A stretch of 30,541 bases of DNA, taken from assembly GCA_023431285.1 (NCBI GenBank), contig JAEYXN010000107.1:1-30541 (forward strand). The letters are read 5' to 3'. The DNA comes from Bacteroidota bacterium. GTDB lineage: Bacteria; Bacteroidota; Bacteroidia; Cytophagales; Cyclobacteriaceae. Below the pieces are notes generated by a model. The model saw only the letters and a program-made list of their open reading frames with translations. It searched no databases and was not told where the DNA came from. Of the stretch, positions 24,996 through 30,541 are shown piece after piece. The position numbers and the translations under genes are program-made. The stretch's first letter is position 1; every line of letters begins with the position of its first letter.

Positions 24996-27900
24996 TTAGA
25001 ATCCAACCTGCAATCCAACCACAATACTGCGTGCCTGAGGATACTGTCCATAGTCGATACCAGAGGTCAGTCCGTTAGCACCCGCGTTTCTGTTCCCGAT
25101 TTCAGGATCAAAACCCGTGTCATACTTAGCAACCGTCAACAGGTTCTGCATGGTAGTGTAGATACGCAGTTTGCTGATAGAATTGTTCGTGAAAGATCCA
25201 GGATTAGCGAAGCTGTAACCAAGCGTAAGGTTCTTCACTCTAAAATAAGATCCATTTTCGATGAAACGATCAGAAGCTCTTGCGTTCTGGTTAGGGTCAC
25301 CTGACACCGCTCTTGGAACGTCTGTGTTTGTGTTCTCAGGAGTCCATCTGTTCAATACAGCTGTTGACGCATTGAACAACCTGCTCATACCTTCCATGTC
25401 ATACTTCACGATGCTATAGATCTCACCACCAGATACACCTTGCAGGAACAATGAGCCATCGAATCCTTTGTAGTTGGCAGAGAAATTCAAACCGTATGAA
25501 AAGTCAGGCATGAAATGTCCGATGTTCACTTTGTCATCAGGAGTCAATTGACCATCGCCATTGGTGTCCCTGAAACGGATATCACCAGGACGCGCATTAG
25601 GTTGCATTGACATATCATCTCCCTGTTGGAAAAGACCGTCAGTCACATAGCCATTAAAGTATCCGATAGGCTGACCAACTTCTGTGAGGGTCAGGTTGTC
25701 TCCGTACCAGTCTGCTTGCGCTATGGTAGTTCCTTCGTCACCCAAGCTGAGTACTTCGTTCTGTATGAAAGAGATGTTACCAGATACAGAGTAGGTGAAG
25801 TCACCAGTCGCTTTTTCATAACCAAGCTCGATCTCGATACCTTTGTTTTCAACCTCGCCTACGTTGTCAAACGGATCTCCGTCATAACCGAAAGATGGAG
25901 GAATAGGACGGCGGATGATCATATCCTTAGTTACGTTGTTGAAGTATTCAAACGACATGGTAAGCCTGTTATCAAGAACTCCGAGATCAAACCCGATGTT
26001 CTTCATATAGGTAGTTTCCCATTTGAGGTTTTTATTCGCCATTCCGCGAATAGTGTAACCAGTTGCGGCTGTTCCACCAAACCAATAGATCTGGTTTCCT
26101 GTGATAGTAGAGATTGCAGCGTAGTCACCACTTTGATTGTTTCCAGTCACACCATAGCTACCACGGATTTTGAGATCACTGACGAAATCCTGGTTTGCCA
26201 TAAACGACTCTTCGCTGATACGCCATCCTGCTGACACTGCCGGGAAGTTACCCCATTTGTTGTCTGCAGTGAATCTTGATGATCCGTCGCGTCTGAACGA
26301 TGCACCGATGAGGTACTTGCCATTATACTCGTAGTTTACCCTTCCGATATACGAGATCAGGGCTGACTCGCCCTTGTTTCCACTGAAACCAATTCTAGAC
26401 AAACCAACTGGTTCCTGAATCTCGTTAGAGATTGCGTTCTCACCGTTTCCGGAGATTTGTGAGAAGTTGTTTGTCTGCTGTTCTGCAACTACTGTAGCAT
26501 TAACGGAATGCTTACCAAAATCCTTACTGAAAGTCAATTGGTTTGTCAACAGAACTGAAGCGAAATGCTGACGGTTCTGGTTGATTGTGGCTGCTGGTCT
26601 GTTTGAGTAACCGTTAGTACTGTAAGCTGGCGAGTGGCTGCGTTGCGTGTAGTCAACATAGTCGATACCGGCTTTGAAACGATAAGTGAGGAAGTCAAGG
26701 ATCTTCACATCGGCATAAACATTACCAAGGAGTTTCAGGCGTTGCTGATTCTGCTGATCCATTGCAGCAATACGTACTGGGTTTTCCGGATCGGAACCAT
26801 CCACAGCCTGCGCACCCCAAAAGCCTCCGAAATTATCAGGGCTATAAATAGGGAAATAAGGAGCACTGCGAAGCATGTGCTGCAACTGAGTGCGGCCACC
26901 TGACTGTTGCTCTATTTTACGCTCATCATATGCCGCGTAGAAATTCTGCCCAATCGTAATTCTCTTATTTATGTTGTGATCAGAGTTTATCCTCACATCA
27001 CCTCTTTGATATCCTGTACCAAGCATGATACCTTCCTGTTCGAAGTATCCGAAAGATGTAAAGATCTTTGATGCAGCAGATCCACCAGCAAGCTCAACTT
27101 TATGTTGTTGAATGCGGCCTGATCTGAACATGGCATCCTGCCAGTCAGTGTTTGTCTGTCTGAAAGTCTGTGATGTCTGAGAGTGAATTGGCTGATCAAG
27201 ACCAGTCTTGATTCTGCCAGGTACGCTAACGCCAACTACGCGGTCAGGGTCTGTACCGTTGGTCTCATTATAATAGATATCGGCATTGGACAACAGATCA
27301 GTAGCAAAATCAATATACTGCTCTGTGTTCAATACGTCGATTTTCTTTTTCCATGGTGTTTCAACGCCATAGTAGCTGTCGAAATTAACCGTCATCTTCT
27401 GGTTGTTTGAACCACCTTTGGTAGTGATCAGGATCACACCATTTGATGCTCTAGAACCGTAGATCGCCGCTGCACTCGCATCTTTCAATACTTCTACTGA
27501 AGCGATGTCTTTAGGGTTGAAGCTGTTCAGGTCAGAAGTAGGAAATCCGTCAACAACGATCAATGGGTTTGCGTTATTGATAGTTCCAATACCCCTGATA
27601 CGGATAATTGGCGCTTCACCAGGAGCTCCGTTGTTTGTTACCGTAACACCAGCAACGCGTCCCTGCAATGCCTGGCCTACGTTCACAACAGGCTGTGTGC
27701 TGATCTCTGCAGCTGAAACTGAAGAAATTGCACCAGTCACAGAAGCTTTTTTCTGTGTACCGTAACCAACGACAACAACTTCGCTAAGCTGTCTTACATC
27801 AGCTTCCAGTGTTACGTTGATGTTTGTCTGGTTGCCAACCACGACTTCCTGTGAAAGGTAGCCGATAAAGCTGATCACAAGAACAGAGCTTGCATCCGGA

Positions 27901-28154
27901 ACATCAAGCGCGAATCTACCATCTGAATCGGTAGTAGTTCCGAGAGAAGTTCCTTTTACAATAATGTTTGCTCCCGGAATAGGATTTGATTCCGTGTCCG
28001 TGATAACTCCAGTGACGCGGATGTCACTGAACTCGCTCGTGATGAATTTTGAATCTTCAACCACGGAGGCACCTGCCAGATTTGAAATACTTAGGAGTGC
28101 CATGGTAAGGCAGCACCAGCTTAAGAACCCGCTAAGTTTGTAGTGTTTCGTCAT
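24996..28154 (-). CDS. SusC/RagA-type TonB-dependent outer-membrane transporter
   Basis: The 1,052-residue protein has a signal peptide (cleavage near AGA-S, about 29). A carboxypeptidase-regulatory-like domain (about 45-118, VTGVITDTESNPIPGANI) precedes the family signature SEVVVVGYGTQKK (124-136). The plug domain (about 140-245) has LQGRVAGVTV, RIRGIGTI and VEVLKDASAAAIYGSRASNG. The remainder is the 22-strand barrel, ending in QARSIVVGLQVGF with a terminal Phe. It has no STN domain, so it should not signal through an anti-sigma factor; control is more likely through the upstream hybrid sensor. It imports oligosaccharides with SusD. Confidence 0.97.
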   Translation of the reverse strand: MTKHYKLSGFLSWCCLTMALLSISNLAGASVVEDSKFITSEFSDIRVTGVITDTESNPIPGANIIVKGTSLGTTTDSDGRFALDVPDASSVLVISFIGYLSQEVVVGNQTNINVTLEADVRQLSEVVVVGYGTQKKASVTGAISSVSAAEISTQPVVNVGQALQGRVAGVTVTNNGAPGEAPIIRIRGIGTINNANPLIVVDGFPTSDLNSFNPKDIASVEVLKDASAAAIYGSRASNGVILITTKGGSNNQKMTVNFDSYYGVETPWKKKIDVLNTEQYIDFATDLLSNADIYYNETNGTDPDRVVGVSVPGRIKTGLDQPIHSQTSQTFRQTNTDWQDAMFRSGRIQQHKVELAGGSAASKIFTSFGYFEQEGIMLGTGYQRGDVRINSDHNINKRITIGQNFYAAYDERKIEQQSGGRTQLQHMLRSAPYFPIYSPDNFGGFWGAQAVDGSDPENPVRIAAMDQQNQQRLKLLGNVYADVKILDFLTYRFKAGIDYVDYTQRSHSPAYSTNGYSNRPAATINQNRQHFASVLLTNQLTFSKDFGKHSVNATVVAEQQTNNFSQISGNGENAISNEIQEPVGLSRIGFSGNKGESALISYIGRVNYEYNGKYLIGASFRRDGSSRFTADNKWGNFPAVSAGWRISEESFMANQDFVSDLKIRGSYGVTGNNQSGDYAAISTITGNQIYWFGGTAATGYTIRGMANKNLKWETTYMKNIGFDLGVLDNRLTMSFEYFNNVTKDMIIRRPIPPSFGYDGDPFDNVGEVENKGIEIELGYEKATGDFTYSVSGNISFIQNEVLSLGDEGTTIAQADWYGDNLTLTEVGQPIGYFNGYVTDGLFQQGDDMSMQPNARPGDIRFRDTNGDGQLTPDDKVNIGHFMPDFSYGLNFSANYKGFDGSLFLQGVSGGEIYSIVKYDMEGMSRLFNASTAVLNRWTPENTNTDVPRAVSGDPNQNARASDRFIENGSYFRVKNLTLGYSFANPGSFTNNSISKLRIYTTMQNLLTVAKYDTGFDPEIGNRNAGANGLTSGIDYGQYPQARSIVVGLQVGF

Positions 28155-28217
28155 AGTTTGGTTTTGTTAGAATCCGATAAAAGGACCTGGTCGTCTTGAT
28201 TTACGATAACGCAGTCC

Positions 28218-28244
28218 GTCGCCCCGGCAGAGCCTGGCAGCGAC
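28218..28244 (-). repeat. GC-rich hairpin 64 bases before the SusC start
   Basis: Outer arms GTCGC/GCGAC (28218-28222 with 28240-28244) enclose an inner GC-rich stem with one bulged base and a three-base loop. It lies in the untranslated leader and could affect SusC translation or RNA decay. Its function is inferred only from position. Confidence 0.45.
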
Positions 28245-28409
28245 CTTGAACAATTCAGGTAGGATTTTGTCATAGATTAGATTAATAAGGTTTGGGGTAA
28301 ATCCTTTCTCCACTCAATAACTATTACTGGTGGGGGTGACCCTGAAAGACAGGTGTCTTGGTGGAATGTTCTGCTTCCTTTGGACGAGTAGTGGTTTAAG
28401 GTTAGACAT

Positions 28410-28515
28410 AAAAAAAAGCGTTGGTAGCCGGGTCGAAGGTCCTTACTAGCACTTATTAGGAAGATGCGATGTAAGCCACTTCACCCCGACTAACCATAAA
28501 CCCAAACAAACGCTT
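28410..28515 (-). ncRNA. Structured leader RNA or small RNA ending in a U8 tract
   Basis: On the minus strand AAGCGTT (28515-28509) pairs with AACGCTT (28422-28416). Inside, GGTTAGTCGGGGTGAAG (28495-28479) pairs with CTTCGACCCGGCTACC (28438-28423) over 15 pairs, including one G-U pair, with single-base bulges. Further in, CTTAC pairs with GTAAG (28475-28471 with 28446-28442). Eight T bases run from the outer arm outward (28417-28410). The outer 5' side has a 13-base unpaired segment. The shape suits an intrinsic terminator at the end of a small RNA, or an attenuator in the SusC leader. I do not recognise a named RNA family. The opposite strand has no T tract, which fixes the orientation. Confidence 0.55.
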
Positions 28516-28547
28516 AGCTAAAAATGGGTACATAGCCGCAAGTAATG

Positions 28548-28575
28548 TTATTAAGAATCGAACAATCAATGTCAA
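28548..28575 (-). promoter_or_regulatory. Candidate promoter upstream of the structured RNA
   Basis: The minus strand reads TTGACA (28575-28570), 16 bases, then TAATAA (28553-28548). Counted the Bacteroidota way, TTG stands 19 bases before TA, but the following TTTG is absent. Transcription from here would start near 28540, just before the hairpin. Confidence 0.35.
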
Positions 28576-28638
28576 CTTTGTAACAATCGATTTAAATCAG
28601 GCGAATTAGCACTATTCACGCAGTTTTCGCCCCAGATA

Positions 28639-28695
28639 CCATGAAATTGCGACGCTCAAAACCGCGTAGGATTTCACCATAAATTCCCATGAAAT
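28639..28695 (-). repeat. Direct repeats ATTTCATGG, possible regulator sites
   Basis: ATTTCATGG occurs at 28639-28647 and 28687-28695, with a shortened ATTTATGG at 28677-28684. Both full copies are preceded by GCGT within a few bases. They lie 64-120 bases upstream of the candidate promoter, where an AraC-type activator would bind. Confidence 0.35.
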
Positions 28696-28840
28696 CACGC
28701 AAAAAACGACTTCGCCCTTTTGCAGTCGAGTCGCGCAAACAGTCAAAATCGCAGCAACGCAACAGGGCAACTTCAAACGAAGCTGAATAGTGTTTACACA
28801 AGTAATCCATCATAGGCACTAAATCAGTGATGTTGTAACA

Positions 28841-30541
28841 TTAAAGTTGTTGAAGGTATTCAGAAGGTGTCTTTCCATATTCCTCTTTGAAACATCTCGT
28901 AAAATAAGACGATGAATTAAACCCGGTCTGATAAGCAATCTCAGCCAGCGTATATTTATGAGTGTCCATCAACTTCACCGCCTGCTTCATGCGGATGTTT
29001 CGGATGAACTCAACAACCGATTTCCCGGTGAGCGCCTTTATCTTCCTGTACACCTGCATCCGGCTCACATTAAAGATTGCCGCAATTGAATCGACGCTGA
29101 GTTGCGAATCCGTCAGGTTATTAATAATGTAGTCAATCGCTTTCTGTAGGAATGCCTGGTCGAGCTCATTCGTCGCAACTTTCCCGGGCATCAGATACAC
29201 ATCCTGGCTAAAGCGCGTGTACAACTTCTGGCGCGACGCAATAATCTGCCGGATGTTCGCAACAAGAAATCCGATATTGAAAGGCTTTGTGATGTACAAG
29301 TCCGCGCCATTGTTAACCCCGTTGATCTGATCCTCGACTGTGGTTCGTGCCGTAAGCAGTATTACAGGGATGTGACTCGTATTGATGTTAGATTTGATCG
29401 CACTGCAGAGCTCGATACCATCTTTTTGCGGCATCATGACGTCACTGATTATGAGATCAGGAATCCGTTCCGCAGCCAAAGCCAGTCCCTCCTCCCCATT
29501 CGCAGCTTCCAGGACAGTGAATTCATTCTTTAACTCAGACACAAGATACTCGCGAAGCTCAGTATTGTCCTCGACAAGGAGCACCTGACGACGTTCGTTG
29601 TCCGGACTTTCCTGCTGCGCGAATGTATCAATCTCATATTTAGTATAGACCACATCCGCCGGAGTTTCAACAACATCATCAATCTGAAACGCACTGGCGT
29701 CGATCGGCAAGAGGATAGTGAACGTAGTTGATTTATCAGGAATACTTTCAGCGGTAATTCTTCCCTGATGCAGCTCGACAAGTGCTTTTGTCAAAGATAG
29801 TCCTATACCTGTACCGGGGCTGGAACTTTTCTTTGATGACTTGGCCTGATAAAATTTATCAAAGATATGCGGCAGCTCCTCTTCAGAAATCCCCGCACCA
29901 TTGTCAATGATGACAAGTTCGACGCAACGGCACAACGATCCGTTCGCAATAATTGAATGCTTGGAATTAATGTGCGCGTTAATCTCACCACCATCCGGAG
30001 TAAACTTAAAGGCGTTGGAAAGAACATTAAAAATGATCCGCTCAAGCTTGTCGTGATCGTACCATCCCATCATTTCTGCTTCGGTAGAAAGGATCGAAAA
30101 CCGAATGTTCCTTTTTCCCGCCATTTCGATAAATGCAGAAGCGGTTTCTTTGATGAACCGTAAAATCTCTCCATGACGGACATTCAACGTCAGACCGCCA
30201 TTGTCCAGCTTGTTGAAATCCATTAGCTCGTTCACAAGTCTCATCATGCGCTCACCATTCCGGTAAGCAGTAAAGATTCGTTCACGCAGGAACGACGGCA
30301 CCTGAGACGTGTTCATCAAACTCTCCAGAGGCATCAGTACCAACGTGAGCGGCGTACGGAACTCGTGAGATATATTAGTGAAGAATTGTGTCTTCAGATC
30401 ACTCAGCTCATGCTCCTGCTCGCGCGCCATTCTTTCAAGGTTCAGCTGGTTACGCATCTTGATTCTTTCGATCCTGATCTTAACCAGCGTGTAGACTGCT
30501 GCAACGATTAGTAAAATGTAAAACGCCCTCGCCCACCATGT
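28841..30541 (-). CDS. Hybrid two-component system sensor/regulator, 5' part off window
   Basis: The frame is open to the right edge, so only the last 566 residues are visible; the periplasmic sensor lies outside. The visible part begins with a transmembrane helix (ARAFYILLIVAAVYTLV). The histidine kinase follows: SHEFRTPLT (His at visible residue 59), NVLSNAFKFTPDGG (N box), DNGAGI and GTGIGLSL (G boxes). A receiver domain has DLIISDVMMP (phospho-Asp), then TARTT and KPF. An AraC DNA-binding domain closes the protein (SVDSIAAIFNVSRMQVYRKI, LAEIAYQTGFNSSSYFTRCF). Such proteins sense a glycan fragment and activate the adjacent SusC/SusD operon. The gene is co-directional with SusC, 686 bases away. 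Confidence 0.95.
   Translation of the reverse strand, partial: TWWARAFYILLIVAAVYTLVKIRIERIKMRNQLNLERMAREQEHELSDLKTQFFTNISHEFRTPLTLVLMPLESLMNTSQVPSFLRERIFTAYRNGERMMRLVNELMDFNKLDNGGLTLNVRHGEILRFIKETASAFIEMAGKRNIRFSILSTEAEMMGWYDHDKLERIIFNVLSNAFKFTPDGGEINAHINSKHSIIANGSLCRCVELVIIDNGAGISEEELPHIFDKFYQAKSSKKSSSPGTGIGLSLTKALVELHQGRITAESIPDKSTTFTILLPIDASAFQIDDVVETPADVVYTKYEIDTFAQQESPDNERRQVLLVEDNTELREYLVSELKNEFTVLEAANGEEGLALAAERIPDLIISDVMMPQKDGIELCSAIKSNINTSHIPVILLTARTTVEDQINGVNNGADLYITKPFNIGFLVANIRQIIASRQKLYTRFSQDVYLMPGKVATNELDQAFLQKAIDYIINNLTDSQLSVDSIAAIFNVSRMQVYRKIKALTGKSVVEFIRNIRMKQAVKLMDTHKYTLAEIAYQTGFNSSSYFTRCFKEEYGKTPSEYLQQL

Larger units (their letters stand above)
28155..28840 (-). other. 686-base regulatory spacer between sensor gene and susC-like gene
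   Basis: This is the longest non-coding stretch here. Read towards SusC it holds repeated ATTTCATGG words, a promoter-like TTGACA/TAATAA pair, a large hairpin with a T8 tract, and a second hairpin near the SusC start. I found no convincing gene. A minus-strand frame at 28616-28819 lacks protein-like features. Confidence 0.6.

Noticed and set aside
25626..26234. 202-codon plus-strand frame opposite SusC
   Set aside because: It is antisense to conserved barrel segments of SusC, with no independent motif.
28300..28420. SRP-RNA-like word AAGGAAGCAG on the minus strand in the susC leader
   Set aside because: The flanking bases do not form the conserved SRP domain IV helix, so the match is probably chance.
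28616..28819. 67-codon minus-strand frame between the sensor gene and SusC
   Set aside because: It starts at a GTG, is rich in Cys and Arg without pattern, and overlaps the repeated words. Nothing supports translation.
1..30541. Search for CRISPR arrays, tRNAs, transposases, integrases and attachment sites
   Set aside because: No regularly spaced repeats, cloverleaf genes or mobile-element proteins were seen on either strand by eye.

Overview
The window looks like chromosomal DNA of a Bacteroidota bacterium, probably an environmental Cytophagales-type glycan degrader. The evidence is a SusC/SusD pair, a hybrid two-component regulator with an AraC output domain, many secreted or lipidated enzymes, FG-GAP/ASPIC (UnbV) lipoproteins, and promoter-like TAnnTTTG elements. 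The genus is a guess. No mobile element, CRISPR array, tRNA or rRNA was seen. Every gene but one (DoxX) is on the minus strand.

The right two thirds (about 9,000-30,541) read leftwards as one polysaccharide utilization locus. In transcription order they are: a hybrid two-component sensor/regulator cut by the right edge; a 686-base leader with a large hairpin ending in a T8 tract; SusC; SusD; a strong intercistronic hairpin; two FG-GAP/ASPIC lipoproteins; a CE1-type esterase; two further secreted alpha/beta hydrolases; a lipoprotein carboxylesterase; a medium-chain dehydrogenase resembling L-galactonate 5-dehydrogenase; and a GH95 alpha-L-fucosidase/alpha-L-galactosidase. A small DUF6958-like gene and a GH43 glycosidase with a beta-xylosidase-like architecture follow. 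Several perfect hairpins split this run into segments. The enzyme set (four esterase-like hydrolases, GH43, GH95) suggests a heavily acylated, L-fucose- or L-galactose-capped hemicellulose such as decorated arabinoxylan. No endo-acting backbone enzyme is visible, so the substrate is an inference.

The left third is accessory or housekeeping. It holds an AraC-family regulator with a TTG start, a secreted HExxH metallopeptidase-like protein, a DoxX-like membrane protein (the only plus-strand gene), a luciferase-like flavin oxidoreductase, and a large membrane protein running off the left edge. That last protein joins an LTA synthase/OpgB-type phosphoglycerol transferase domain to a glycerophosphodiester phosphodiesterase domain in one uninterrupted frame of at least 953 residues. 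Because its stop lies outside the window it is easy to miss or to mistake for a broken gene.

The most interesting points are the structured RNA-like element in the susC leader, with a candidate promoter and upstream repeats; the phosphoglycerol transferase/GDPD fusion; the pair of FG-GAP/ASPIC lipoproteins where surface glycan-binding proteins usually sit, one with a Cys/His cluster and a His-rich tail; and the pairing of GH95 with an L-galactonate-dehydrogenase-like enzyme.
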